A stretch of 52,863 nt of DNA from Ascidiaceihabitans sp. (GCA_029251465.1 JAQXDI010000057.1:1-52863), one strand, 5' to 3'; positions 25,557 to 34,494 are shown, numbered from the stretch's first letter. Notes: a model not told the origin generated them from the letters alone. Translations and numbers: made by a program.

Positions 25557-26036
25557 ATGGACATTTATCTTTTCTTTATTTTCTTGGCGGCATGCGTTGG
25601 CGCAGGTGCGACTGGTGCGGTTTTCCCACCAGGCGAGTGGTACAAAACCCTGAGAAAACCCGACTGGACCCCACCTGACTGGGTGTTTCCGGTGGCGTGG
25701 ACCACAATTTACCTGTTGATTTCATTCGCGGGCGCACGTGTCGGCATGCTCGAAGGCAGCGCTTACGCCTTGGCGTTTTGGGCCATGCAAGGGGCGTTCG
25801 CCACCCTGTGGTCGCCGGTGTTTTTCGGATTACGTCGTATCAAGGGCGCACTGCTGATTATGGTGCCGCTGTGGATTGCAGTCTTGGGCGCAACCATCTC
25901 GATGTTCAAATTGGACATCTTGGCGGGTTTGGCGTTCATGCCCTATTTAGTCTGGGTCACGGTAGCTGCTGCGTTAAATGCCAGCGTTGCGCGCCTAAAT
26001 CCCGACGTTGTTCCTGTGGACTTATCCAAAGCTTAA
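25557..26036 (+). CDS. tspO: TspO/MBR family tryptophan-rich sensory protein (CrtK)
   Basis: 159 aa from ATG 25557 (MDIYLFFIFLAACVG); the frame extends upstream into crtB. It has five membrane segments and the family motif WYKTLRKPDWTPPDWVFPVAWTTIY (residues about 30-54), rich in tryptophan. In Rhodobacter, TspO in the outer membrane modulates photosynthesis gene expression, probably through tetrapyrrole export or degradation. It is the last gene after crtIB. Its TAA stop interlocks with that of convergent crtC inside TTAA (26033-26036). Confidence 0.95.
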   Translation: MDIYLFFIFLAACVGAGATGAVFPPGEWYKTLRKPDWTPPDWVFPVAWTTIYLLISFAGARVGMLEGSAYALAFWAMQGAFATLWSPVFFGLRRIKGALLIMVPLWIAVLGATISMFKLDILAGLAFMPYLVWVTVAAALNASVARLNPDVVPVDLSKA

Positions 26037-26998
26037 AACGTCCAGTTTGCCCGCCTTGGCACCCGCACAGCCAGCATTGGTTTCAACACGGGCGAACGGT
26101 ATCGGTTCAGGTCCAACGCCTCGTGCACGCCCTGTACGACCTCACCATTGATCTGCGTTTGAACAACCGAGCGCGAATAGAACGGCGCGTCCAACATCGG
26201 CTTGATCTGGTGCGGCATTGTTCCCGCATCCGCCCGCGTTTCACGACGTAAAGCCCACAGAGTTCGTTTGAACGGGGTCGCGGGTGGCGCGTCAATCTGC
26301 GTGGCATTGCCCGCAGGATCAAAGGCAATGGCCGCATCTAACGCGGTCCCGTCACGCCGTGCTGCGTCGTAAAAACACGTAGCCCCCGCCGCCGTCGGAT
26401 ACCGCCCCCACGTCCAATAGCTAAAGTCGTGTTCTAACGGTCGTGTTCCGAAATTCGCGTCAAAATAGCCGTGCCCGTCAAACTGCCAGCCCTTGGCCTC
26501 TAGCTGAACCGAGATGCGCGAAGACGGTGCAAAAGGGCGCCAAACGTGCGCACCATCTTTGGTCAGTGGCAGTTCAACATTTGTGATTGCGTCAGGCGTC
26601 ACGATGATTTGGCCGCGCACGCGTGACACCATCGGCAGCGATGAAACTTCGTTGATGCTGATGGTCAATGACGCGCCGTTCCAGTGCATGTCTGACGGCC
26701 CAACACGCAACGTGTCGTTGGCGCGTTGCAGCGCGGATGCCCCACGGTCCGTCATCGTGAACCGCCCCCCAGGGCCATAGGTCGCCACGTTGATGCAGCA
26801 GTTGTTCGCCGGATCGCCGCGTCCCGACCAATGGTACCACGGCGAAAACACCGATCCAATAAAGCCGATCACAGAGACCGCGCGCGTGCCATCGTCGCTT
26901 ACACCGTCGACATACCACCACGCATATCCGCCTGCCGGGACGTCGAGGTCAAAGTTAGGTCCTGCATGATCGCCCCTGCCGCGTGCTGTGCGCAAAGT
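26033..26998 (-). CDS. crtC: Acyclic carotenoid 1,2-hydratase (hydroxyneurosporene synthase)
   Basis: The C-terminal 300 residues match CrtC: FDLDVPAGGYAWWYVDGVSDDGTRAVSVIGFIGSVFSPWYHWSGRGDP near the start, and HDFSYWTWGRYP later. The enzyme adds water to the psi end of neurosporene and related carotenoids. The start is uncertain: no in-frame ATG or GTG fits, and the nearest usable codon is TTG 26998 (321 aa), which lies within crtD and has only a weak ribosome-binding site. The frame stays open to 27247 but reads as crtD shadow there. The gene overlaps crtD by about 100 bases. Confidence 0.88.
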   Translation of the reverse strand, partial: TLRTARGRGDHAGPNFDLDVPAGGYAWWYVDGVSDDGTRAVSVIGFIGSVFSPWYHWSGRGDPANNCCINVATYGPGGRFTMTDRGASALQRANDTLRVGPSDMHWNGASLTISINEVSSLPMVSRVRGQIIVTPDAITNVELPLTKDGAHVWRPFAPSSRISVQLEAKGWQFDGHGYFDANFGTRPLEHDFSYWTWGRYPTAAGATCFYDAARRDGTALDAAIAFDPAGNATQIDAPPATPFKRTLWALRRETRADAGTMPHQIKPMLDAPFYSRSVVQTQINGEVVQGVHEALDLNRYRSPVLKPMLAVRVPRRANWTF

Positions 26999-28431
26999 GT
27001 CGCCATCGGAACGCCCGCCCCCGGATGCGCCCCGCCCCCGACCAGATACAGACCCTTTAGCGCCGTGCGTGCCGTCGGCCGTTTGAACGCCGCCATCATC
27101 CCATGTGGGGATCGTCCGTAAAGTGATCCGTTCGAGGCCGGAAACATCTGTGCGAAGTCGGCTGGCATCGTCAGCGTTTGATCGGGTGGTTGGGGCGTGA
27201 ACGTCAGGCCGAAGCTGCGCAGCCTGTCCAAAATCTGGGTCTGGCATTGTTGTCTCTCTTTCGGGCTGTGGGTGGTGCCATCTGGCACGGCAGGGGCATT
27301 CATGATGATTTCGAACCGTTCAAGATCGCTTGGCATCGATCCGCCAAAATGGTCCTCGGCGCAGATATACAATGTGGGATCGGTTTGCGGCTGCCCTTTG
27401 GCCAAAGGCGTGTATTCTGCGCGTGGATCATCCGCGAACAACACGTTGTGGGCCGCCAACGGCAGGCCGTGGGCCCGCGCGGCAAAGCTAAGAACATTGG
27501 CCGACAGGCTGCGCGGTTCAGTCGCGTCATTCGGGATTGCCGTGATGGGCGTTTGGCCAAGATGCCCCTGCGCCAACGCGCGCGGATCGCCGTTGAACAA
27601 CACCACATCGGTGGGAATTCGCCCGTCGCGCGTCTGCACCGCACAGACACAATCGTTCTGGGTTTCGATACGCTCAGCATGGGTGTTGTAGCGAAATTCT
27701 GCTCCGAATTTCACGGCTAGTTTTTCGATGGCGACGGCCAAAGTGTGCATGCCGCCTTTGACCCGCCAAACGCCTTGTGCCTCTGAATGGGCGATCAAAC
27801 CTAGGATCGACGGGGCCTTGTTCGGAACGCCACCCACGTAGGTCGCGTAACGGGCAAAAAGCTGTGCAAGACGTGGATCGCTGAAGTGACGATGCACCGA
27901 CTGCGCCATGTTCAAATGCGGTTGCATAGCCAAAATCAGCGATGGATTTTTCATCACATGCCCAATCAGCGCGGCCTGAGTCGGAACCGCAGCTTGCATC
28001 ATTGGTTTTTCAAATGCATCGAACAGTTTTTGCGTTTTGACGGCGAATTTCTCAAATTCCAGCGCGGATTTTGCGCCAAAGACCGCCGCGATATTTTCGC
28101 CGCTTTCCCGCCTATCAGCGGTCAAATCCAACTGCGCACCATCGGGCCAGAAATGGCGGGCTAGGACGTGTTCAGGTTCTAACGTGACGTGGTCCTGGAG
28201 GCGGGCACCAACTGCGGCAAACAGATCATCAAACACCGGTTTCATGGTTAAAACCGTCGGCCCAGCATCAACCGGGCCTGCGGGTGTTGGCAGCGTGCGC
28301 ATCTTGCCACCCGGTGTTGCAGCGCGTTCCAGCACCGTCACGCGCAGGCCGGCATGTGACAGGCGCAGGGTCGCAGCAAGGCCGCCGATACCGGCCCCGA
28401 TGATCGTCACATTTGGAGTTGGCTGCACCAT
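26899..28431 (-). CDS. crtD: 1-hydroxycarotenoid 3,4-desaturase (methoxyneurosporene dehydrogenase)
   Basis: 510 aa. FAD-binding IIGAGIGGLAATLRLSHAGL (residues 10-29) and the C-terminal LYLVGGGAHPGAGVPMA mark the CrtI/CrtD family; location between crtC and crtE fixes it as CrtD. AAAGGAGG lies 9 bases before ATG 28431, a very strong Shine-Dalgarno. It is divergent from crtE across a promoter with two PpsR-type sites. Confidence 0.96.
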   Translation of the reverse strand: MVQPTPNVTIIGAGIGGLAATLRLSHAGLRVTVLERAATPGGKMRTLPTPAGPVDAGPTVLTMKPVFDDLFAAVGARLQDHVTLEPEHVLARHFWPDGAQLDLTADRRESGENIAAVFGAKSALEFEKFAVKTQKLFDAFEKPMMQAAVPTQAALIGHVMKNPSLILAMQPHLNMAQSVHRHFSDPRLAQLFARYATYVGGVPNKAPSILGLIAHSEAQGVWRVKGGMHTLAVAIEKLAVKFGAEFRYNTHAERIETQNDCVCAVQTRDGRIPTDVVLFNGDPRALAQGHLGQTPITAIPNDATEPRSLSANVLSFAARAHGLPLAAHNVLFADDPRAEYTPLAKGQPQTDPTLYICAEDHFGGSMPSDLERFEIIMNAPAVPDGTTHSPKERQQCQTQILDRLRSFGLTFTPQPPDQTLTMPADFAQMFPASNGSLYGRSPHGMMAAFKRPTARTALKGLYLVGGGAHPGAGVPMATLCAQHAAGAIMQDLTLTSTSRQADMRGGMSTV

Positions 28432-28480
28432 TGATCGCGCCTCCTTTGCGCTGAGAATCCGGTTTTGTTGACAGCGATAG

Positions 28481-28498
28481 TGTCTAACTTAGTTGACA
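28481..28498. promoter_or_regulatory. PpsR/CrtJ-type operator, crtD-proximal
   Basis: TGTCTAACTTAGTTGACA is a symmetric TGTC-N10-GACA site. Its last six bases (TTGACA, 28493-28498) also look like a -35 element for crtE, with TACATT at 28515-28520 as a possible -10. Confidence 0.85.
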
Positions 28499-28505
28499 CA
28501 TGCGA

Positions 28506-28523
28506 TGTCATCAATACATTACA
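28506..28523. promoter_or_regulatory. PpsR/CrtJ-type operator, crtE-proximal
   Basis: TGTCATCAATACATTACA fits TGT-N12-ACA and lies 7 bases from the previous site, the close spacing described for cooperative CrtJ binding. It covers the possible crtE -10 region. Confidence 0.78.
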
Positions 28524-28557
28524 CTCCTATCGACCACATAGATTCACGGAGAACAGC

Positions 28558-29445
28558 ATGGGTTTCAGTTCGCGAATAGATAGCGCTATCTCCAGTGCTA
28601 TACGTGCGGGGCAGGCTGCTCCGTCGCCGGGCAAGCTGGCCTCTGCTTTGCACTACACCGTGACGCCGGGTGGCGCGCGCATCCGTCCGACAATTTTGCT
28701 AAGCGTCGCAGCTGCCTGTGGTGATGATCGCCCTGAGTTGGCAGATGCGGCTGCCGCAGCGCTTGAGCTGATGCACTGTGCGTCGCTCGTGCACGACGAT
28801 CTGCCATGCTTTGATGACGCTGATACCCGCCGTGGGAAACCATCAGTGCACCGTGCGTTTGGCGAACCTTTGGCCGTGCTGACGGGTGACAGCCTGATCA
28901 TCATGGCGTTCGAAATTTTGGCGCGCGTTGCCCACCTCGATCCTGCCCGTGCAGCGCAGATTATGCTGGTGCTCACCCAACGCTCTGGCATGCCAAACGG
29001 TATCTGTGCTGGGCAAGGCTGGGAAAGCGAACAGGTCATTGATCTGTCGGCCTATCACCGTGCCAAGACCGGTGCGTTGTTCATCGCGGCCACGCAAATG
29101 GGTGCCGTCGCAGCAGGCCAAGACGCAGAGCCGTGGGAAGAACTGGGTGCCCGCATCGGCGAGGCCTTTCAGGTCGCAGATGATTTGCGCGACGCGCTCT
29201 ATGACGAAGAAACGCTGGGCAAACCGGTCGGTCAGGATGACTTGCACGGACGCCCCAATGCGGTGACTGAATTGGGCATCGATGGCGCGATCGGGCGGAT
29301 GCGTGACATCCTAAGTGGCGCGATTTCTTCGATCCCGAAATGCCCGGGCGAGGCGATGTTGGCCAAGATGGTGACCGCCCAAGCCGAAGTGTTGACGCCG
29401 ATCAAATGGCGCCAAGCGCAGGCGGCAAAAATCGCGGGTGAATAA
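28558..29445 (+). CDS. crtE: Geranylgeranyl diphosphate synthase
   Basis: 295 aa from ATG 28558 (MGFSSRIDS) with GGAGAA upstream; the frame extends upstream only through the promoter. It carries the two aspartate-rich motifs, LVHDDLPCFDDADTRRG (first DDx2-4D region) and FQVADDLRD (second). It makes C20 diphosphate for carotenoids (CrtB) and for the bacteriochlorophyll tail (BchG/BchP). crtF starts right after the stop. Confidence 0.96.
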   Translation: MGFSSRIDSAISSAIRAGQAAPSPGKLASALHYTVTPGGARIRPTILLSVAAACGDDRPELADAAAAALELMHCASLVHDDLPCFDDADTRRGKPSVHRAFGEPLAVLTGDSLIIMAFEILARVAHLDPARAAQIMLVLTQRSGMPNGICAGQGWESEQVIDLSAYHRAKTGALFIAATQMGAVAAGQDAEPWEELGARIGEAFQVADDLRDALYDEETLGKPVGQDDLHGRPNAVTELGIDGAIGRMRDILSGAISSIPKCPGEAMLAKMVTAQAEVLTPIKWRQAQAAKIAGE

Positions 29446-30579
29446 ATGACAGACGTACCTGCAGATGTTGCCTTTGCGACGCCCAAGCGGCGCCGTTTTG
29501 GCAATTGGCAGGCACGTCTTATGGCGTCGCGAAAATTCCAGAAATGGGCCGCCGGCTTTCCACTGACCCGCGGTCTTGTGCGGCGCGAAGGCGAGGCAAT
29601 GTTCGATCTGTTGGCGGGATTTTGCCACTCGCAGGTCTTGATGGCCTTGGTTAAACTCAAGATACCTCATGCCTTGATGGACGGGCCTGCGACGGTGCAG
29701 GAACTGGCTTTGGCCAGCTCAGTCCCGCCTGAGCGGATGGAGATTTTGCTGCGTGCGGGTGTTGCCCTCAAGCTGTTAAAATACAAACGCGCTGGCCGGT
29801 TTGGATTGACCCGAACGGGGGCCGCGCTGGTCGGTGTGCCGGGCCTTGTGCAGATGATTGACCACCACGATGTGCTGTACCGCGACCTGTCTGATCCCGT
29901 GGCGTTTTTCCGCGGAGAGGTCGAAACCGAACTGGCAGATTTCTGGCCCTACGTTTTTGGCGGCGACATGGATCCGGCCGTCGCTGCGACCTATTCTGAC
30001 CTTATGGCTGACAGTCAGGTGTTGGTGGCCGAAGACACATTGCGCGCGATTTCACTCATGGGCGTTCACAAGCTGATGGACGTCGGCGGCGGGTCTGGTG
30101 CGTTCCTAAGGGCGGTTGGGCAAGCGTACAAAAACATCGATTTGACGCTGTTTGATCTGCCCGAAGTTGCCCCTGCCGCCACGCACCGGTTCGCCAATGC
30201 GGGCATGGAATCGCGGCTGACTGTTCAGTCCAGATCGTTCAAAACGCAGGCTATTCCCTTTGGTGCCGACGCGATCAGCTTGATTCGGGTTTTGTACGAT
30301 CACAGCGACGAAACTGTTGCTGATCTGCTGTCTAAATGTTTTGACGCGCTGCCTTCGGGCGGTCGTTTGATCATTTCCGAACCGATGCTGGGGGACACTA
30401 AACCCGAGCGGGCAGGGGACGTCTATTTCGCGCTGTACACATTGGCGATGCGCACAGGCAAGGCGCGATCCGCAGCCAGCATTGGCGAAATGTGCCGTGA
30501 CGCAGGTTTTTCACAGGTGACATTTCCCAAAGCGTCGCGCCCATTCGTGACCCGCTGCATCGATGTCCGAAAAGTCTGA
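29446..30579 (+). CDS. crtF: Hydroxyneurosporene/rhodopin O-methyltransferase
   Basis: 377 aa. The N-terminal dimerisation/winged-helix part (LLAGFCHSQVLMALVKLKIPHALMDGPATVQELA) is followed by the methyltransferase motif LMDVGGGSGAFLRAVGQAY (residues about 206-224). CrtF methylates the C1 hydroxyl made by CrtC, giving methoxy carotenoids of the spheroidene pathway. The ATG directly follows the crtE TAA. Confidence 0.95.
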   Translation: MTDVPADVAFATPKRRRFGNWQARLMASRKFQKWAAGFPLTRGLVRREGEAMFDLLAGFCHSQVLMALVKLKIPHALMDGPATVQELALASSVPPERMEILLRAGVALKLLKYKRAGRFGLTRTGAALVGVPGLVQMIDHHDVLYRDLSDPVAFFRGEVETELADFWPYVFGGDMDPAVAATYSDLMADSQVLVAEDTLRAISLMGVHKLMDVGGGSGAFLRAVGQAYKNIDLTLFDLPEVAPAATHRFANAGMESRLTVQSRSFKTQAIPFGADAISLIRVLYDHSDETVADLLSKCFDALPSGGRLIISEPMLGDTKPERAGDVYFALYTLAMRTGKARSAASIGEMCRDAGFSQVTFPKASRPFVTRCIDVRKV

Positions 30580-30598
30580 CAGTTAGCACACAAGAAAG

Positions 30599-30616
30599 TG
30601 TCTAAGTTTATTGACA
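30599..30616. promoter_or_regulatory. PpsR/CrtJ-type operator, upstream of bchC (distal)
   Basis: TGTCTAAGTTTATTGACA is a symmetric TGTC-N10-GACA site starting 19 bases past the crtF stop. Confidence 0.85.
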
Positions 30617-30624
30617 GATAAAAG

Positions 30625-30642
30625 TGTCAGGTTTACCTTACA
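30625..30642. promoter_or_regulatory. PpsR/CrtJ-type operator, upstream of bchC (proximal)
   Basis: TGTCAGGTTTACCTTACA fits TGT-N12-ACA, 8 bases from the distal site and 72 bases before the bchC start. The pair matches the known CrtJ-controlled bchC promoter, which also drives bchXYZ and can read into puf (superoperon). Confidence 0.8.
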
Positions 30643-30714
30643 GTTAGTACAAAGTGTCGCAGCCGAGTCTTCCTTGGGTGTGACCGCGAAAATCCAAAGC
30701 GGGGGAACGCCTTT

Positions 30715-31656
30715 TTGCAAGCCACAGCCGTCATATTAAAAGGCCCACGCGATTTAGGGCTCGAGGCGCTGAACGTGAACGCGCCCACTGACGGTGATCT
30801 TGTGATCGAGGTGAGCCATTCGGGCATTTCAACGGGCACGGAAAACTTGTTCTGGTCCGGAAAAATGCCGCCATTTCCTGGCATGGGGTATCCTTTGGTT
30901 CCCGGTTACGAGGCGGCAGGCGATGTGGTCGAGGCCACATCCGGTTCCGGTTTTAAAACTGGCGACCGTGTCTTTGTGCCCGGCGCGAATTGCTACGAGG
31001 GCGCGTTTGGCCTGTTCGGTGGCGCGTCTAGTTTGCTCGTCAGCGACGCCGCACGGGTCATCAAAATTGACGCCGCGATGAGGGCCGAGGGCGCATTGCT
31101 CGCGCTGGCAGCGACTGCGCGTCACGCAATTGCAGGTCCGGGCAAAGCGGTTCCTGACTTGATCGTTGGTCACGGCGTTTTAGGTCGATTGCTTGCACGC
31201 CTGACGATTGCTGCGGGCGCACCTGCCCCAACAGTTTGGGAAATCGACCCCATCCGCACGGCGGGTGATTTCGAATACAATGTGGTGCATCCCGATGCCG
31301 ATCCGCGCCGCGATTACAAATCTATCTACGACGTGTCTGGCAACGCATCGATCTTGGGCGACTTGATTGGTCGTTTGGTCAAAGGCGGCGAGATCGTCCT
31401 TGCTGGGTTCTACACGGACCCGATCAATTTCGCCTTTCCGCCAGCGTTCATGAAAGAGGCGCGCCTGCGCATCTCTGCGGAATGGACGCCCGATGATTTG
31501 ACAGCCACGCGCGCATTGATCGATTCAAACGCGCTGTCTTTGGACGGTCTGATCACACACACAGCAAAACCGACGGACGCAGCGGTGGCCTATGAAACGG
31601 CATTCACCGACAAAAGCTGCTTGAAAATGATCCTCGATTGGAAAGGTCACGCATGA
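30715..31656 (+). CDS. bchC: 3-hydroxyethyl bacteriochlorophyllide a dehydrogenase
   Basis: 313 aa starting at TTG 30715 ([18 protein letters not shown]). There is no ATG or GTG nearby in frame, the alignment with BchC begins here, and GGGGGA lies about 8 bases upstream. It is a zinc-type alcohol dehydrogenase/MDR fold protein with [14 protein letters not shown] and [17 protein letters not shown]. It oxidises the C3 hydroxyethyl group to acetyl, after BchF. It overlaps bchX as ATGA. Confidence 0.96.
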   Translation: MQATAVILKGPRDLGLEALNVNAPTDGDLVIEVSHSGISTGTENLFWSGKMPPFPGMGYPLVPGYEAAGDVVEATSGSGFKTGDRVFVPGANCYEGAFGLFGGASSLLVSDAARVIKIDAAMRAEGALLALAATARHAIAGPGKAVPDLIVGHGVLGRLLARLTIAAGAPAPTVWEIDPIRTAGDFEYNVVHPDADPRRDYKSIYDVSGNASILGDLIGRLVKGGEIVLAGFYTDPINFAFPPAFMKEARLRISAEWTPDDLTATRALIDSNALSLDGLITHTAKPTDAAVAYETAFTDKSCLKMILDWKGHA

Positions 31657-32672
31657 CACTGGATATCCCGAATCTGCACGGCGAAGGATCGATCAAGGAT
31701 TTTGATCAGCGTTTGCGCGACGAAGCGCACGAAGATCTCGCTGACATCATCAACGAAGAACCGACGTCCAAAACCCAGATCATCGCGATCTACGGCAAGG
31801 GCGGTATCGGCAAATCCTTCACCTTGGCGAACCTCAGCCACATGATGGCCGAGCAAGGCAAACGCGTTCTGCTGATTGGTTGCGATCCGAAATCTGACAC
31901 GACATCGCTGCTGTTTGGCGGCAAAGCCTGTCCGACGATCATCGAAACATCCTCCAAGAAAAAACTGGCGGGTGAAGAGGTCAAGATCGGCGATGTTTGT
32001 TTCAAACGTGGCGGCGTGTTCGCGATGGAACTTGGCGGCCCAGAAGTCGGGCGCGGTTGCGGCGGACGTGGCATCATCCACGGTTTTGAATTGCTGGAAA
32101 AACTCGGGTTCCACGACTGGGATTTCGATTATGTCTTGCTCGACTTTCTCGGCGACGTGGTGTGCGGCGGCTTTGGCCTGCCCATTGCCCGTGACATGGC
32201 GCAAAAGGTGATCCTTGTTGCATCGAATGATTTGCAGTCACTGTATGTGGCCAACAACGTGTGCTCAGCAGTTGAATATTTCCGCAAGCTGGGTGGCAAC
32301 GTTGGTGTAGCGGGTCTTGTCATCAACAAAGACGACGGCACAGGCGAGGCTGCGGCCTTTGCCAAAGCCGTCGATATTCCGGTCCTCGCAGCGATCCCGC
32401 AAGACGATGATTTGCGCAAGAAATCGGCGAATTACCAGATTGTTGGCACCTCTGAATCCCAATGGGGCGCGTTGTTTGCCGAACTTGGTGATGCGGTTTC
32501 AATTGCCCCACCGGTGCGTCCGGCCCCGCTGGATCAGGACGGTCTTTTGGGCCTGTTTGACGCCAAAGACACGGGCGGCGATTACACGTTGGTTCCAGCC
32601 ACAGCCGAAGACATGCGTGGCAAATACGGCATGCCGGTCGAAAGCCTGGAGGTCGTGTACGATGAAGTGTGA
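31653..32672 (+). CDS. bchX: Chlorophyllide a reductase iron protein BchX
   Basis: 339 aa from ATG 31653 ([13 protein letters not shown]); the frame is open slightly upstream in bchC. It is a NifH-like protein with P-loop GKGGIGKS (residues 48-55) and 4Fe-4S ligands C136 (GRGCGGRG) and C171 (DVVCGGF). It donates electrons to BchY-BchZ to reduce the B ring of chlorophyllide, the step that makes bacteriochlorins. Its 3' end overlaps a 58-aa ORF. Confidence 0.97.
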   Translation: MTLDIPNLHGEGSIKDFDQRLRDEAHEDLADIINEEPTSKTQIIAIYGKGGIGKSFTLANLSHMMAEQGKRVLLIGCDPKSDTTSLLFGGKACPTIIETSSKKKLAGEEVKIGDVCFKRGGVFAMELGGPEVGRGCGGRGIIHGFELLEKLGFHDWDFDYVLLDFLGDVVCGGFGLPIARDMAQKVILVASNDLQSLYVANNVCSAVEYFRKLGGNVGVAGLVINKDDGTGEAAAFAKAVDIPVLAAIPQDDDLRKKSANYQIVGTSESQWGALFAELGDAVSIAPPVRPAPLDQDGLLGLFDAKDTGGDYTLVPATAEDMRGKYGMPVESLEVVYDEV

Positions 32673-32838
32673 CGTCGAAATGATCATCCAGCAAGTGTTT
32701 GATTCAATTGAGCGAAACTCGATGTTTAATCAGCTGAATAGCGACAAATGCAACCGCGAATTTGATCCTCGCTGCAAATCTGGACCCATCGCCAAAGGCA
32801 ATACGCAAAGCATGTTCACGACAGGGCACCAGTTTTGA
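32662..32838 (+). CDS. Candidate 58-aa protein coupled to bchX and bchY
   Basis: The ORF begins [20 protein letters not shown] and ends FTTGHQF. ATG 32662 has GGAGG (32648-32652) nine bases upstream and overlaps the end of bchX by 11 bases. The stop interlocks with the bchY TTG start as TTGA. It fills the 162-base gap between the two reductase genes. It has two cysteines in the second half, no signal peptide and no membrane helix. I do not recognise a family. It could be a real small protein, or a leader that couples bchX and bchY translation. It is more AT-rich than its neighbours. Confidence 0.5.
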   Translation: MKCDVEMIIQQVFDSIERNSMFNQLNSDKCNREFDPRCKSGPIAKGNTQSMFTTGHQF

Positions 32839-34397
32839 ATGGTCCAGTCACATATGACGACGCGGACGCGGTAGCGGTCGAAACCGGCACGGAAGTCGAA
32901 GGCCACGATGCGCCACTGCCTGAAGGCGGTTTGGGCTGTCACGCCGGGTCCGAAATGGCCCACGCCGCGCGTATGGCCGGCAAGTCCGAAATTCTGGATC
33001 AATACGCCAAAGATTACCCGACAGGTCCGCACGACCAGCCTCAATCCATGTGCCCTGCATTTGGATCATTGCGCGTTGGCTTGCGGATGAAACGTACAGC
33101 CACGATCCTGTCAGGGTCGGCCTGTTGCGTCTATGGGCTGACGTTCGTGTCGCATTTTTACGGCGCGCGCCGATCTGTTGGCTACGTGCCGTTCAATTCA
33201 GAAACGCTGGTCACAGGCAAGCTGTTCGAGGACATCCGCGAGGCGGTTCACGACATTGCCGACCCTGAAAAACTAGACGCCGTTGTGGTCACGAACCTCT
33301 GTGTGCCGACCGCGTCAGGCGTGCCTTTGCGCCTGCTGCCAGAGCAGATCAACGGCGTGCGGATTGTCGGCATCGACGTGCCGGGTTTTGGCATTCCGAC
33401 CCACGCCGAAGCCAAAGACGTGTTGGCCGGTGCGATGCTGAACTACGCGCGAAAAGAGATCGAGGCAGGTCCCGTGCCAATGCCCGCCTCTGGCAAATCA
33501 GACCGCCCGACAGTCAGCCTGCTCGGCGAAATGTTCCCGGCTGATCCGATGATGATCGGGCAAATGTTGGCCCCGCTTGGGCTAGCTGCGGGGCCGGTTG
33601 TGCCTTGCCGCGAATGGCGTGAACTTTACGGCGCGCTGGATTGCGGGGCCGTGGCTGCGATCCATCCGTTCTACACCGCATCGGTGCGTGAATTCCAAGC
33701 CGCGGGGCGCCCTGTCATCGGTTCTGCGCCCGTCGGTCATGATGGCACGGCTGCGTGGTTGGCCAGCATCGGGGACGCGTTTAACATCCCCACAAGCCAG
33801 ATTGCAGAGGCGCAAAACCAATTTCTGCCAGCGATCAAAGCGGCCCTTGCGGCCAAGCCTGTCAAAGGCACGATCACCCTGTCAGGCTACGAGGGCAGCG
33901 AATTGCTGGTCGCGCGTTTGTTGATCGAAAGCGGCGCTGACATTCCTTATGTTGGCACGGCTTGTCCGAAAACACCTTGGTCAGCGGATGATGCCGCATG
34001 GCTTGAGGCGCGCGGCGTTAAGGTTAAATTCCGCGCCTCGCTTGAGGATGATTGCGCCGCGATGGAGGCGATCAAACCGGACCTTGCCATCGGCACCACG
34101 CCCGTTGTCCAGAAGGGCAAAGAGATGGGCATTCCGTCCCTGTATTTCACCAACCTGATTTCCGCGCGTCCGCTTATGGGCGTCGCGGGGGCTGGTTCGC
34201 TCGCCGAAGTTGTCAACGGTGCCATGGCCAACAAAGAACGCATGGATCACATGCGCGAATTCTTTGAGGGCGTCGGGCACAAAGACACTGCCGGTGTTTG
34301 GGAAGGTTCCCCGAACCTGCAACCGCAATTCCGCGCGCAAAACGCCAAGAAACTGGAACGTGCCGCTAAGGCTGCCAAAGCGGCGGAGATGATTTAG
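32835..34397 (+). CDS. bchY: Chlorophyllide a reductase subunit Y
   Basis: 520 aa from TTG 32835 (NGPVTYDDADAV); no in-frame ATG or GTG lies before the conserved LGCHAGSEMAHAAR region. The core block DQPQSMCPAFGSLRVGLRMKRT and SACCVYGLTFVSHF holds the cysteines of the 4Fe-4S cluster. With BchZ it forms the catalytic component. The non-conserved N-terminal 30 residues and the TTG start make this start less certain than the rest. Confidence 0.94.
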   Translation: MNGPVTYDDADAVAVETGTEVEGHDAPLPEGGLGCHAGSEMAHAARMAGKSEILDQYAKDYPTGPHDQPQSMCPAFGSLRVGLRMKRTATILSGSACCVYGLTFVSHFYGARRSVGYVPFNSETLVTGKLFEDIREAVHDIADPEKLDAVVVTNLCVPTASGVPLRLLPEQINGVRIVGIDVPGFGIPTHAEAKDVLAGAMLNYARKEIEAGPVPMPASGKSDRPTVSLLGEMFPADPMMIGQMLAPLGLAAGPVVPCREWRELYGALDCGAVAAIHPFYTASVREFQAAGRPVIGSAPVGHDGTAAWLASIGDAFNIPTSQIAEAQNQFLPAIKAALAAKPVKGTITLSGYEGSELLVARLLIESGADIPYVGTACPKTPWSADDAAWLEARGVKVKFRASLEDDCAAMEAIKPDLAIGTTPVVQKGKEMGIPSLYFTNLISARPLMGVAGAGSLAEVVNGAMANKERMDHMREFFEGVGHKDTAGVWEGSPNLQPQFRAQNAKKLERAAKAAKAAEMI

Positions 34398-34400
34398 TGA

Positions 34401-34425
34401 CTGCGAGAGATCATAATTCTCGCAG
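34401..34425 (+). other. Hairpin between bchY and bchZ
   Basis: Arms CTGCGAGA (34401-34408) and TCTCGCAG (34418-34425) form a perfect 8-bp stem with a 9-base loop, three bases after the bchY stop in a 97-base gap. No U-run follows, so it is more likely an mRNA stability element or partial attenuator than a terminator. Confidence 0.65.
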
Positions 34426-34494
34426 CGTGCGAGGCAGCGTATCCAAAGGATGCGCGTTCGCACCCCGTCGTAATCCGGGCGCGGGGACCGCATC

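Noticed and set aside
27000..27247. N-terminal extension of crtC to 27247
   Set aside because: This part is glycine/arginine/aspartate-rich shadow of crtD and unlike CrtC proteins; the conserved region begins near 26950.
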